A DNA stretch of 22,315 nt from an uncultured Erysipelotrichaceae bacterium. GTDB taxonomy: Bacteria > Bacillota_I > Bacilli_A > RF39 > UBA660. The stretch spans positions 1 to 22,315 of the forward strand of contig CADCRC010000002.1 of NCBI GenBank assembly GCA_902803795.1, in the 5' to 3' direction. Under the pieces are notes generated by a model. The model ran no database searches. It saw only the letters and a list, made by a program, of their open reading frames with translations, and was not told where the DNA came from. Below, piece after piece: positions 7,215 to 15,528 of this stretch. The stretch's first letter is position 1; every line of letters starts with the position of its first letter. The position numbers were made by a program, and so were the translations under genes.

Positions 7215-8825
7215 TTATAGTGTAGGATAAACATTTGGACCAATTGGTAATCCCACTAAATACCATCCTATTAATAATAATAACCATGTTAGTGAAATTA
7301 TAAGGAAGTATGGTTTTATTAGATTGATTGCTCTAGTTATTGTATATGGTTTTTCTTTATTTAAATTATATATATTTAGGTATCCTATATATATTGCAAA
7401 TGCTGCTAAAAAAGGTGTTATTCCTTTTGTCATTGAATCTCCAACTCTTACTACAATTTGTCCAAATTCAGGAGATAAGTTTGCTTGCATATACATTGGT
7501 ACTATTATGCTTGAGTATATACTCCATTTTGTTGGAAGTGATGTTAAAAACAAAGATGATATTGCAACAAAAAGTGTTGATATTATAATTAGTGGAATAC
7601 CTGTTAGTGTCATTTGATTTAGCAGATTAGATAACCATATTGTTATTACTGTTCCAATATTTGTTTCTTTAAAAACAGAAATAAATTGACTAAATATAAA
7701 GAATAATAATATTATGCTCCCTATGTTTTCAAAACGTGTGCTTGCTTTTTCTATAAGCTCTTTATCATTTTTTAGAGTTCCGGCTCCTTTTGCATAAGCT
7801 AATGAGATTATTATTAAGAACATTGATATTATTAATGTAAAACTATTTTGAAAATATGCATTTTCTCCAAATAATTTTTCTACATATGTTTGTTTTGTAT
7901 TATCTAGTAAAAAACCAGAAGCAGGTAAATTTGGAATTAATGAATATATTGTTAATAATAATATTATTATTCCTACTATATTTGCTATTTTTAATCCTTT
8001 TTTTTCTCTTAAATCTTTTTCTATTTCTTTTTGTTCTTCTTCTTCTAAATTTATTACTTTATATTTTTCTGTCTTTGAATCTAGTTCTTCTCTTTTATAG
8101 TGTCCTATTTGCTTAGCAATAATTTTTTCTATTACTAATGTACCAACTATTGATATTATTATTGTAGCAACTATAATAAATACTAGATTTGAAGAAAGTG
8201 ATATATGCATGTTTTTATCAATTATACTTGTTGCTGCTCTTGTATAATTAATTAATGTAACGTCTTGTGATCCTGTAAATATGGTTACTCCATACCCAAA
8301 TGATACTCCACAAAATGAAGTAACTATGCCTAGTATTGGATTTCTATCATTCATAAAGTATAATAAGCCTGCAATGGGAATTAGTATTGAATAACCAACA
8401 TCATTTATTATTGATGATATTACAGATAAAAAAATGATAATAAATGTTAAATATTCTTTTGGTATTTTCTTTATTTTTCTTCTTGTTAATACTTCTAAGA
8501 AACCACTTGCTTCTGCAATTGATATTCCAACTAAAGAAATTAGTAATGTCCCTAAGGGACCAAAACTCAAGAAATTTGTTATACTATTACTTATTATTAC
8601 TTTTAATTCATTGAAGCTTAATAAGTTTTTTACTGTTACAAGTGTTTGATCTATTGATGATGTATTCAAATCTATTTGTCCATATACACCTTGCATTTGA
8701 AATGCAGATAAAATTGCACTTAAAAATATCGTAATTATTGTTAATAGTAAAAAACTTGTAGTTGGGTGTAGGTATACTCTTTTTAATCTTAATTTTTTCT
8801 TTTTTAATTTTGTTTTTTTTGCCAT
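7215..8825 (-). CDS. AbgT-family transporter
   Basis: A 536-residue polytopic membrane protein with roughly 11-13 hydrophobic segments and a lysine-rich cytoplasmic N terminus. Family motifs in order are LHPTTSFLLLT, then NFLSFGPLGTLLISLVGISIAEASGFL, then VISSIINDVGYSILIPIAGLLYF (a re-entrant/substrate region). A C-terminal repeat has SSLFLTSLPTKWSIYSSIIVPM and VVRVGDSMTKGITPFLAAF. The family contains E. coli AbgT (p-aminobenzoyl-glutamate uptake) and MtrF/YdaH-type exporters of sulfonamide-like antimetabolites. Direction and substrate cannot be read here. A charged loop rich in Glu/Lys lies near the middle. AGGAGATAAT precedes the ATG, and the gene follows the DUF951 gene by 12 bp, so it is part of the parA transcript group. 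Confidence 0.88.
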   Translation of the reverse strand: MAKKTKLKKKKLRLKRVYLHPTTSFLLLTIITIFLSAILSAFQMQGVYGQIDLNTSSIDQTLVTVKNLLSFNELKVIISNSITNFLSFGPLGTLLISLVGISIAEASGFLEVLTRRKIKKIPKEYLTFIIIFLSVISSIINDVGYSILIPIAGLLYFMNDRNPILGIVTSFCGVSFGYGVTIFTGSQDVTLINYTRAATSIIDKNMHISLSSNLVFIIVATIIISIVGTLVIEKIIAKQIGHYKREELDSKTEKYKVINLEEEEQKEIEKDLREKKGLKIANIVGIIILLLTIYSLIPNLPASGFLLDNTKQTYVEKLFGENAYFQNSFTLIISMFLIIISLAYAKGAGTLKNDKELIEKASTRFENIGSIILLFFIFSQFISVFKETNIGTVITIWLSNLLNQMTLTGIPLIIISTLFVAISSLFLTSLPTKWSIYSSIIVPMYMQANLSPEFGQIVVRVGDSMTKGITPFLAAFAIYIGYLNIYNLNKEKPYTITRAINLIKPYFLIISLTWLLLLIGWYLVGLPIGPNVYPTL

Positions 8826-8837
8826 ATTATCTCCTAT

Positions 8838-9026
8838 TTATTCTACAATTTTTTTTAGTTTTTTATTAAAATCTTTTCTTGTAAGCATAACTTCATGTTT
8901 ACAATTTTCACATTGTATTTTTATATCAGCTCCTACTCTTGTTATTGTCCATAAATTAGTTCCACATGGATGTTGTTTCTTCATAATTACTTTAGAGCCT
9001 AATTTGTATTCTTTATTTTCTATCAT
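8838..9026 (-). CDS. DUF951 family small zinc-ribbon-like protein
   Basis: I start at the ATG at 9024-9026, which has GAGGT eight bases upstream. The earlier in-frame ATGs at 9032 and 9041 lie on or before that site. The 62-residue product matches DUF951 along its length: KLGSKVIMKKQHPCGTNLWTI, RVGADIKIQC, CENCKHEVML, then a basic tail. Cys21, Cys39, Cys42 and His20 or His44 could bind a metal. The family is conserved in Firmicutes beside parB, mscS and ychF, and its biochemical role is unknown. It overlaps the mechanosensitive channel gene by 14 bp. No ychF follows here; the AbgT transporter gene does. Confidence 0.9.
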   Translation of the reverse strand: MIENKEYKLGSKVIMKKQHPCGTNLWTITRVGADIKIQCENCKHEVMLTRKDFNKKLKKIVE

Positions 9027-9828
9027 GTTCATGTACCTCAATTTGATTATATGGAATACTTAGTCCTTCTTCTTCAAATGTTTCTTTTATTATTACATAT
9101 ATATCTCTTTTTATTTGATATTGTTTTTCACCTGATGATTCTACTTGTATGTAATATTCAACTGAAGAATCAGCAAGTTTATTTATTCCTAAATATTTTG
9201 TATGATTTTGTAATTTCTCTTTTTCGTCTATTTTATCGCATATCTTTTTTATTACTTTTTCTACTCTTTCTAATTTTTCTTCATATGGTGCAGGTATTGT
9301 TATAAATATTTTTGCATCTTTTTCTGATATATTTATTACTTTTGTTATTTCTCTATTTGATATTGTCATAACATTTCCATTAGATATACTTCTAATTTTA
9401 GTTGTTTTTAGTCCAAATTGTATTACTTCTCCTGTAAATCCATTTATTTCTATTATATCTCCTACAATAAAATAATTGTCCAATATTATGTTACATCCAG
9501 CAATTATATCTTTTAATGCATCTTGTAATGCAAGTCCTGCTATTATTCCTACTACTCCTAATGATGTAATTATTCCTGATACATCAATTCCCCAATTAGA
9601 TAAGATTACTAAAATACCGATCAATAAAATAATATATGTAATTATGTTTACTAATAGTGTAACTATAGTATTTCTTTTTTTTATTATTATACTATTCTTA
9701 TCTTTATCTTTCATTAGTACTTTTTTTACTAATTTAGAAAGTATTTTTATTAGTATAATTGATATTATTATAGTAATTATTGGAATTATTACTTCCTTTT
9801 TTATAAAAAAATGAGTTATATTCTTCAT
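9013..9828 (-). CDS. MscS-family small-conductance mechanosensitive channel
   Basis: A 271-residue channel that opens under membrane tension to release solutes. I prefer the ATG at 9826-9828 (GAAGGATAAT upstream) over a TTG four codons earlier. There are three hydrophobic helices. The last is the Gly/Ala-rich pore helix followed by the characteristic VVGIIAGLALQDALKDIIAG and NYFIVGDIIEINGFTGEV, which starts the beta domain, then an alpha/beta C-terminal vestibule (IPYNQIEVHEH). The short three-helix form resembles B. subtilis YkuT and similar proteins. It begins 1 bp after parB and overlaps the DUF951 gene. The parB-mscS-DUF951 linkage is common in Firmicutes. Confidence 0.93.
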   Translation of the reverse strand: MKNITHFFIKKEVIIPIITIIISIILIKILSKLVKKVLMKDKDKNSIIIKKRNTIVTLLVNIITYIILLIGILVILSNWGIDVSGIITSLGVVGIIAGLALQDALKDIIAGCNIILDNYFIVGDIIEINGFTGEVIQFGLKTTKIRSISNGNVMTISNREITKVINISEKDAKIFITIPAPYEEKLERVEKVIKKICDKIDEKEKLQNHTKYLGINKLADSSVEYYIQVESSGEKQYQIKRDIYVIIKETFEEEGLSIPYNQIEVHEHDRK

Positions 9829-9829
9829 A

Positions 9830-10759
9830 TTATCCTTCAATTTTTATATTCATTATTTCAAGTATTCTTTCTAAATCTTTTGAATTGACAAATTTTATTT
9901 CAAGTTTATTATTATTGATTTTAACTTTCGTTCCAAACTTATCTGATAATTCTTCTTGAATGTAGTTATATTCATTATTTTTTGGTCTTCTTTTTATTTC
10001 TTTTGCTCTTTTATATTCTTCTTTTGATTTTGTCATTTCTTCTAAAGCTCTTACAGATATTTTTTCTTCTTCTATTTGTTTAGAAAGTTTTTCAATTTGT
10101 TTTTCATCTTCTAATTTACTTAATACTCTTGCATGAGCCATTGATATTTTATCATCTTCAATTTGTTTTTGAACTAAATCTGGTAATTTTAGTAAGCCAA
10201 GCATATTTGTTACATGTGATCTACTTTTTGATAATTTTTTAGCTACTTCTTCCTGAGTTAAATTTAAACTTTCTTGTATTTTTTTTATTGCTTTTGCTTC
10301 TTCTATTGCATTTAAATTTTCTCTTTGTAAATTTTCTAATAGGGCTATTTGCATCATTTCATTATCTGAAAAGTTTTTAATTATAGCAGGTATTGTTTTT
10401 AATCCTGCTTGTTTACTAGCTCTAACACGTCTTTCTCCAGCTATTATTTCATACCCTTGCATAGATTTTTTTGCAATTATTGGCTGAAATATTCCATGTT
10501 CTATGATAGATTCTGCTAATTCATCTATTTTTTCTTGATTAAATACTTTTCTAGGTTGATAAGGATTAGGTCTTAACTTATCTAATGGTATTTCAATTAT
10601 TTCTTCTTTTGATGAGGTATTAATTATTTTCTCTTCTACTTTGTTGTAATCTATTGTATCTCCATAAAATAATTCTTCAAGTCCTTTTCCAAGAGCTCTT
10701 CTTTTTGGTTCTTCTTGTTGTGTTTCTTGTAATATCTCTTTAGTTTCGTTGTTGTTCAT
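9830..10759 (-). CDS. parB: Chromosome-partitioning protein ParB (Spo0J)
   Basis: A 309-residue ParB. Near the N terminus is RRALGKGLEELF (residues 20-31), the motif that stimulates the ParA ATPase. Then come the CTP-binding domain with NPYQPR and GERRVRAS (108-115), the helix-turn-helix TQEEVAKKLSKSRSHVTNML (168-187) that reads parS, and a C-terminal dimerisation domain. ParB clamps on DNA at parS, spreads, and recruits condensin. It overlaps parA by 20 bp, as usual for soj-spo0J. The LGKGL motif separates it from the Noc paralogue at 11664-12929. I saw no exact parS palindrome (TGTTTCACGTGAAACA type) in the window. Confidence 0.96.
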   Translation of the reverse strand: MNNNETKEILQETQQEEPKRRALGKGLEELFYGDTIDYNKVEEKIINTSSKEEIIEIPLDKLRPNPYQPRKVFNQEKIDELAESIIEHGIFQPIIAKKSMQGYEIIAGERRVRASKQAGLKTIPAIIKNFSDNEMMQIALLENLQRENLNAIEEAKAIKKIQESLNLTQEEVAKKLSKSRSHVTNMLGLLKLPDLVQKQIEDDKISMAHARVLSKLEDEKQIEKLSKQIEEEKISVRALEEMTKSKEEYKRAKEIKRRPKNNEYNYIQEELSDKFGTKVKINNNKLEIKFVNSKDLERILEIMNIKIEG

Positions 10760-11534
10760 TTTGCAAAATCACTTCCTTTGCTAAATTTATATATGCTTCT
10801 GATCCTCTTGATTTTGGATCATATGCTATTATTGGTTCACCATGTGATGGTGCTTCAGTCAATCTTACTAATCTAGGTATTATTGTATTATATACTTTTT
10901 CCTTAAAAAATTTTCTTATATCTTCTACTACTTCAAATCCAAGATTTGTTCTAGAGTCTAACATTGTTAGTAAAACACCTTCAATGTATAAATTATTATT
11001 AATTGTTTTTTGTACTAGCATTATTGTTTTTAATAATTGTGTAACACCTTCTAGTGCAAAAAATTCACATTGAATTGGGATAATAACTGAGTTTGATGCA
11101 GCAAGTGAATTTGTTGTTATAACACCTAATGATGGAGGACAATCAATTATTATAAAATCATAGTTGTCTTTTATTGTATCTAGTCTTTGTTTTAATTGGT
11201 CTGTTCTTGAAAAGTTTTCTTCAGTTTTTGCCTTTTCTGTTAATTCTATATCTAGTCCTGCAAGATTAATATTTGCTGGTAAAACTGAAAGATTTTTATA
11301 TTTTGTTTTTATTATTGCTTCTTTTATATCACATGTTCCAATTAAAACTTCATATATACTCTTTTGTATATCTCCTTTATTTATTCCTACTCCTGTTGTT
11401 GTATTTCCTTGTGGATCTAAATCTATTAATAATGTCTTTTTCCCCAATGCTGCTAGAGAAGCAGATAAATTTATTGATGTGGTAGTTTTTCCTACACCAC
11501 CTTTTTGATTAACTAATGATATTATTTTTCCCAT
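10740..11534 (-). CDS. parA: Chromosome-partitioning ATPase ParA (Soj)
   Basis: A deviant-Walker ATPase of 264 residues. It has the signature KGGVGKTTTS (11-20) with the extra lysine, LLIDLDPQGNTTTG (switch I region) and IIIDCPPSLG (Walker B). There is no N-terminal DNA-binding extension, as in chromosomal Soj. It dimerises with ATP, binds the nucleoid nonspecifically, and is reset by ParB; in Bacillus, Soj also controls DnaA, whose gene lies about 8 kb away across the origin. AAAAGGAAGATAAT precedes the ATG. It opens the leftward array of tightly packed genes after a terminator that isolates it from noc. Confidence 0.97.
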   Translation of the reverse strand: MGKIISLVNQKGGVGKTTTSINLSASLAALGKKTLLIDLDPQGNTTTGVGINKGDIQKSIYEVLIGTCDIKEAIIKTKYKNLSVLPANINLAGLDIELTEKAKTEENFSRTDQLKQRLDTIKDNYDFIIIDCPPSLGVITTNSLAASNSVIIPIQCEFFALEGVTQLLKTIMLVQKTINNNLYIEGVLLTMLDSRTNLGFEVVEDIRKFFKEKVYNTIIPRLVRLTEAPSHGEPIIAYDPKSRGSEAYINLAKEVILQNEQQRN

Positions 11535-11564
11535 ATTATCTTCCTTTTCTTTTTCTATAATTAT

Positions 11565-11593
11565 ATTGTATCAAATATAATTTTTTTTTTAAA
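11565..11593 (-). promoter_or_regulatory. Candidate promoter for the parA-parB group
   Basis: On the minus strand TTTAAA (11588-11593), a 17-bp A/T-rich spacer and TACAAT (11565-11570) lie downstream of the noc terminator and upstream of parA. The -10 is good and the -35 matches only four of six bases. A10 tracts here may act as an UP-like element. It is the best candidate in a gap where some promoter is expected. Confidence 0.4.
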
Positions 11594-11611
11594 TGGTTTT
11601 TATATGTTTTG

Positions 11612-11658
11612 AAAAAAAAATACATCCTTTTTTATATAATGACTAATTTTGGATGTAT
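11612..11658 (-). terminator. Terminator after noc
   Basis: Read leftward, ATACATCC (11658-11651) pairs exactly with GGATGTAT (11627-11620) across a 23-base A/T-rich loop. A run of nine T follows (11620-11612). It starts 6 bases before the noc stop region ends and separates noc from parA. Confidence 0.75.
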
Positions 11659-11663
11659 ATTTT

Positions 11664-12929
11664 TTATTCTTCTTCTTTATCTAATTTAATGATTATTTGA
11701 TATGATTTTTTAAAGTTCATTTCATCAATTGTTGCTTTAATGTTATTATTTTGTAACTCCTCTACTAATTTTTTTATTTTTTCTATTGATGATTCTATAG
11801 TATATACTTTATTCTCTTCTTCTTTTTTTAAATTTTGTTCTATTATTGAAGAAAGTGATACTTCATTAATTTGTTCTTCATTTGATGATGAGATATCATC
11901 TTTATTATTTCCTCCAAAATAATCATTTTTTTCTTTTCCCAACTGAAAATTTAAATTATTTGATTGATCATCTTTATCTTCTACATCTGTATGTATAAAT
12001 CTATTTTCTTTACGATTTTCTTCTATATTATCATTTGATAATAATTCATCAAGTGCATTTTTTTCACTATCTTTATCATCATTATCTAATTCTTCCTTAT
12101 TTTCTATATTTATTATTGGAATTATTGGTTCACTTTGCATTTTATTATCACCTGTTCCCGATTGTTCTTCTATTGGAGGAACAATTTTTACTTCTCCATA
12201 GTGATTATCAATATCAGGCATTTGAGATGTTGGTATTAATGGTGTATTTATAAAATTGTTTGCATCTATTGTTTGTTCATTTATATCTTTTGGTATTATA
12301 TCATCTTCACTTTTATCTTGATTCATTCTGTTTATTTCTTCTTCTAATTGTCTTACATTCATTTTATTATCAATTACATTTCTTAAAAGTTCTTTTTGCT
12401 TTTCTTCATCTTTAATGCTTGCTATAGTTCTAGCATGTCTTTCTGAAATTTTCTCTTTTAGGAGTGCATCTTGAACTTCATCATCTAATGATAGTAATCT
12501 TAGTTTATTTGCAACTGATGATTGACTTTTTCCCATTGTTTTTGCAAGTTCTTCTTGTGTCATTTCATCTAATTCTAATATTTTTTGGTATGTTCTTGCT
12601 TCTTCTATTGGATTTAAATTTTTTCTTTGTAGGTTTTCAAGTAATGCTACTTTAGAGGATTCTTTATCATCTAATTCTCTTACTATTGCAGGAATTTTTG
12701 TTAAACCTGCTATTGCAGATGCTTTATATCTTCTTTCACCAGCTATTATTTCATATTTTTCATTTACTTTTCTAACAATAATTGGTTGTATAACGCCATG
12801 TTCTTTAATTGATAGAGCTAATTCTTTTAATGCTCTTTCATCAAAGATTTCTCTTGGTTGAAACCTATTTGGTATAATGTCATCTAAATTAATGTTAATT
12901 ATCTCTTGTTTTTTTTCACTATTTGTCAT
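11664..12929 (-). CDS. noc: Noc-like nucleoid occlusion protein (ParB paralogue) with long acidic linker
   Basis: A 421-residue ParB-family protein in the position of Bacillus noc, between rsmG and soj-spo0J. The CTP-binding domain has NRFQPR and GERRYKAS (64-71). The helix-turn-helix TQEELAKTMGKSQSSVANKL (124-143) is closer to Noc (GKGQSTIANKL) than to ParB, as is KISERHAR. Residues 374-421 look like the C-terminal dimerisation domain. Between them, residues ~205-373 are a low-complexity stretch rich in Asp, Glu, Asn and Ser, far longer than the usual Noc linker. The N terminus (MTNSEKKQEI) lacks the membrane-binding amphipathic helix of Bacillus Noc. In Bacillus, Noc binds NBS sites and keeps FtsZ off the nucleoid. 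Orthology is likely, but the membrane function may be lost or moved. Confidence 0.85.
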   Translation of the reverse strand: MTNSEKKQEIININLDDIIPNRFQPREIFDERALKELALSIKEHGVIQPIIVRKVNEKYEIIAGERRYKASAIAGLTKIPAIVRELDDKESSKVALLENLQRKNLNPIEEARTYQKILELDEMTQEELAKTMGKSQSSVANKLRLLSLDDEVQDALLKEKISERHARTIASIKDEEKQKELLRNVIDNKMNVRQLEEEINRMNQDKSEDDIIPKDINEQTIDANNFINTPLIPTSQMPDIDNHYGEVKIVPPIEEQSGTGDNKMQSEPIIPIINIENKEELDNDDKDSEKNALDELLSNDNIEENRKENRFIHTDVEDKDDQSNNLNFQLGKEKNDYFGGNNKDDISSSNEEQINEVSLSSIIEQNLKKEEENKVYTIESSIEKIKKLVEELQNNNIKATIDEMNFKKSYQIIIKLDKEEE

Positions 12930-12970
12930 AGCAATCCCTCTTATTTCCTTCTAATCTCTATCTTTCTTTT

Positions 12971-12999
12971 ATTATAAACTATTTTTTTTTATATTTCAA
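12971..12999 (-). promoter_or_regulatory. sigma-A promoter for noc
   Basis: On the minus strand TTGAAA (12994-12999), a 17-bp spacer and a perfect TATAAT (12971-12976) lie between the rsmG terminator and the noc ATG, giving a leader of roughly 35 bases ending in GAGGG. Confidence 0.8.
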
Positions 13000-13007
13000 T
13001 GATTTTT

Positions 13008-13036
13008 AAAAAACAAACCTTTTACGATTTGTTTTT
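13008..13036 (-). terminator. Terminator at the 3' end of rsmG
   Basis: Read leftward, an 11-bp stem pairs 13036-13026 with 13019-13009 (one G-U pair). Its six-base loop contains the rsmG stop codon and it ends in six T. It closes the mnmE-mnmG-rsmG segment just before the noc promoter. Confidence 0.7.
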
Positions 13037-13660
13037 CATTACAATTAATGTTCTAATTGATTTTTCTACAGGTAAGTTAAATTCTAATTCTTTTTTTATA
13101 ATATATTTTTGATTTAATTTATCCATGTTTATTTTTTGTCGTTCTTCATTAAAATTTGCTTTCATTGCGATAAATATACCATTTTTTTTCAATAAATGCA
13201 TTGTATATTCACATAGTTTATCTATTCTTGCTACAGCTCTAGATACAACAATATCGTATTTTTCTTTTATGTTTTCTGCTCTATCATTTATTACTTTTAT
13301 ATTGTTTAATTGTAATTGCTGAATTACTTTATTTAAAAATATTGTTTTTTTCGTTTTTGATTCGACTAAAGTAATATCAATATTTGGAAAAATTATTTTT
13401 AGTACTATTCCAGGAAATCCTGCTCCAGTTCCAACATCACATAATGTATTTATATTATCTAAATTAACTACTTTTACAATGGTTAGTGAATCATAGAAAT
13501 GTTTTAAATATACATCTTTTTTTTCAATAATTCTGGTTAAATTTTGAACTTTATTTTCTTCTATGATCATATTATAGTATTTTTCTAATTGTTCTTGCTG
13601 GAATGAATTTATTTCTATACCTAAAATATTTAGTTCTTTTATAAATTCTTCATTATTCAT
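13022..13660 (-). CDS. rsmG: 16S rRNA (guanine-N7) methyltransferase RsmG (GidB)
   Basis: A SAM-dependent methyltransferase of 212 residues (family usually 205-240) that makes m7G527 in 16S rRNA. The SAM-binding motif CDVGTGAGFPGIVLKI spans residues 74-89. Upstream is the family-specific NLTRIIEKKDVYLKHFYDSL, and VVSRAVARIDKLCEY marks the substrate side. The start overlaps the end of mnmG by 8 bp, with AAGAGG placed six bases before the ATG. The mnmE-mnmG-rsmG order is the conserved origin arrangement. Confidence 0.97.
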   Translation of the reverse strand: MNNEEFIKELNILGIEINSFQQEQLEKYYNMIIEENKVQNLTRIIEKKDVYLKHFYDSLTIVKVVNLDNINTLCDVGTGAGFPGIVLKIIFPNIDITLVESKTKKTIFLNKVIQQLQLNNIKVINDRAENIKEKYDIVVSRAVARIDKLCEYTMHLLKKNGIFIAMKANFNEERQKINMDKLNQKYIIKKELEFNLPVEKSIRTLIVMKNKS

Positions 13661-15515
13661 TAGATGCCTCTTTTTTTAAATATATCATTAATATAGAAAT
13701 ATCAGCTGGATTAACTCCACTAATTCTAGATGCTTGAGCGATAGTTGTTGGTCTTATTTTATTTAATTTTTCTCTTGCTTCAGAGGCTATATTTTTTATT
13801 TTGTTATAGTCTATATTATTTGGTATTTTTTTCTCTTCAGCTTCTTTTTGTCTCTTTGCACTTTTTTCTTCTTTTTCAATATATCCTTCATATTTTACTT
13901 GAATTTCTACTTCTTCTTTTATTTCTTTTTCATAATTTAGATCAGTAAATATTTTTAAATCGTCTATTTTTACTTCTGGCCTTTTAATTAAATTATATAG
14001 ACTTGTTGTATCTTTTATTTTTAATATATTTGAATTATTAATTTTTTCATTTACTTCTTTTGTAGGATTTATTTTTATTTCTTTTAATTTATTAATTAAT
14101 TCATTAATTAATTTTTTCTTTTCTTTAAATTTATTATATCTTTCTTCATTTATTAGACCTATTTCATGACCATATTCTGTTAGTCTTAAATCAGCATTGT
14201 CATTTCTTAATAATAATCTATATTCTGCTCTTGATGTAAGTAATCTATATGGATCTTTTATTCCTTTTGTTACTAAATCATCTATTAATACACCAATATA
14301 TGATTCATATCTTTTTAATATTAAACAATCTTTATTATTTATTTTTTGAGATGCATTAATTCCCGCAATTATTCCTTGCCCTGCTGCTTCTTCATATCCA
14401 CTTGTACCATTTATTTGTCCTGCTGTAAAAAGATTTTCTATTATTTTTGTTTCTAAACTTCTTTTTAATTGTCTTGGATCTATTGCATCATATTCTATTG
14501 CATATGCATATTTATTTATTATTGCATTTTCTAATCCAGGCAATGAATGTACCATTTCTTCTTGAACATAGTGTGGCATACTTGTTGAAAAACCTTGTAA
14601 ATATATATCATCATAGAATTTTGATTCAGGTTCAAGAAATAATTGATGTTTTTCTTTATCTGCAAATCTTACAACCTTATCTTCAATAGATGGACAGTAT
14701 CTTGGACCAATTCCTTCTACAAATCCTCCATACATGCTAGATTCATTTAGATGATCTTTTATTATTTTATGTGTTTTTTCATTTGTATATATTAGATAAC
14801 ATTCTTCTTGATTTTCAATATTATAATATGCTTTGTTGTCATAAGAGAAGGTTCTAATTTCATTATCTCCCTTTTCTACCTGTGCTTTTGAAAAATTAAT
14901 TGATGATTTTTCTATTCTTTGTGGTGTTCCTGTTTTTAATCTTATTATATTAAATCCTAATTTTTTTAAATTATTACTTAAATCTTTTGATTCTTTTTCG
15001 CCATGTGGTCCACCTGGATGTTTATCTGAACCAGCTAAAATCATACCTCTTAGATATGTTCCTGTAGTTAATATTACAGCTTTTGAATATATTTCTTCAT
15101 TTTTATCTGTTTTTATACCTATTACTATGTTATTCTTAATAATTAAATCTTCAACCATTGCTTCTTTTAGTTCAAGATTTTCTTGATTTTTTATTGTTTC
15201 TTGCATGTTTTTTTTGTACGTTATTTTATCTATTTGAGCTCTTAATGCTTGTACTGCTGGTCCTTTTTTTGTATTTAACATTTTTATTTGTAATAATGAC
15301 TTATCTGTATTTATTCCCATTTGTCCACCAAGTGCGTCAATTTCTCTTACTACTATTCCTTTTGCAGGGCCACCTATTGATGGATTACATGGTGCATCAG
15401 CTATATTTTCAATATTACTAGTTATTAAAAGTGTTTTATTTTTTAATCTTGCTGCTGCTAAAGCTGCTTCACATCCAGCATGTCCTCCTCCAACTACAAT
15501 TATGTCATATTTCAT
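13653..15515 (-). CDS. mnmG: tRNA uridine 5-carboxymethylaminomethyl modification enzyme MnmG (GidA)
   Basis: The FAD-dependent partner of MnmE that modifies wobble U34 of certain tRNAs. The FAD-binding motif VVGGGHAGCEAALAAARL is next to the N terminus. It also carries CNPSIGGPAKGIVVREIDAL, GTYLRGMI, NGTSGYEEAAGQGIIAGINA and the C-terminal helical domain with ASRISGVNPADI that binds MnmE and tRNA. I set the start at the ATG 15513-15515 (620 residues), with AAGGTG eight bases before it. A TTG eight codons earlier would overlap the mnmE stop and has no ribosome-binding site. The gap to mnmE is 13 bp and the overlap with rsmG is 8 bp. Confidence 0.97.
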   Translation of the reverse strand: MKYDIIVVGGGHAGCEAALAAARLKNKTLLITSNIENIADAPCNPSIGGPAKGIVVREIDALGGQMGINTDKSLLQIKMLNTKKGPAVQALRAQIDKITYKKNMQETIKNQENLELKEAMVEDLIIKNNIVIGIKTDKNEEIYSKAVILTTGTYLRGMILAGSDKHPGGPHGEKESKDLSNNLKKLGFNIIRLKTGTPQRIEKSSINFSKAQVEKGDNEIRTFSYDNKAYYNIENQEECYLIYTNEKTHKIIKDHLNESSMYGGFVEGIGPRYCPSIEDKVVRFADKEKHQLFLEPESKFYDDIYLQGFSTSMPHYVQEEMVHSLPGLENAIINKYAYAIEYDAIDPRQLKRSLETKIIENLFTAGQINGTSGYEEAAGQGIIAGINASQKINNKDCLILKRYESYIGVLIDDLVTKGIKDPYRLLTSRAEYRLLLRNDNADLRLTEYGHEIGLINEERYNKFKEKKKLINELINKLKEIKINPTKEVNEKINNSNILKIKDTTSLYNLIKRPEVKIDDLKIFTDLNYEKEIKEEVEIQVKYEGYIEKEEKSAKRQKEAEEKKIPNNIDYNKIKNIASEAREKLNKIRPTTIAQASRISGVNPADISILMIYLKKEASNE

Positions 15516-15528
15516 TTTGTTCACCTTC

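Noticed and set aside
7198..7287. N-terminal extension of phosphoglycerate kinase
   Set aside because: The extra residues overlap the AbgT gene and look unlike any Pgk; the internal ATG has a good ribosome-binding site and the family N terminus.
9013..13000. parS or NBS palindromes near parB and noc
   Set aside because: A by-eye scan for TGTTTCACGTGAAACA and ATTTCCCGGGAAAT on both strands found no close match; a mismatch-tolerant motif search would be needed to exclude degenerate copies.
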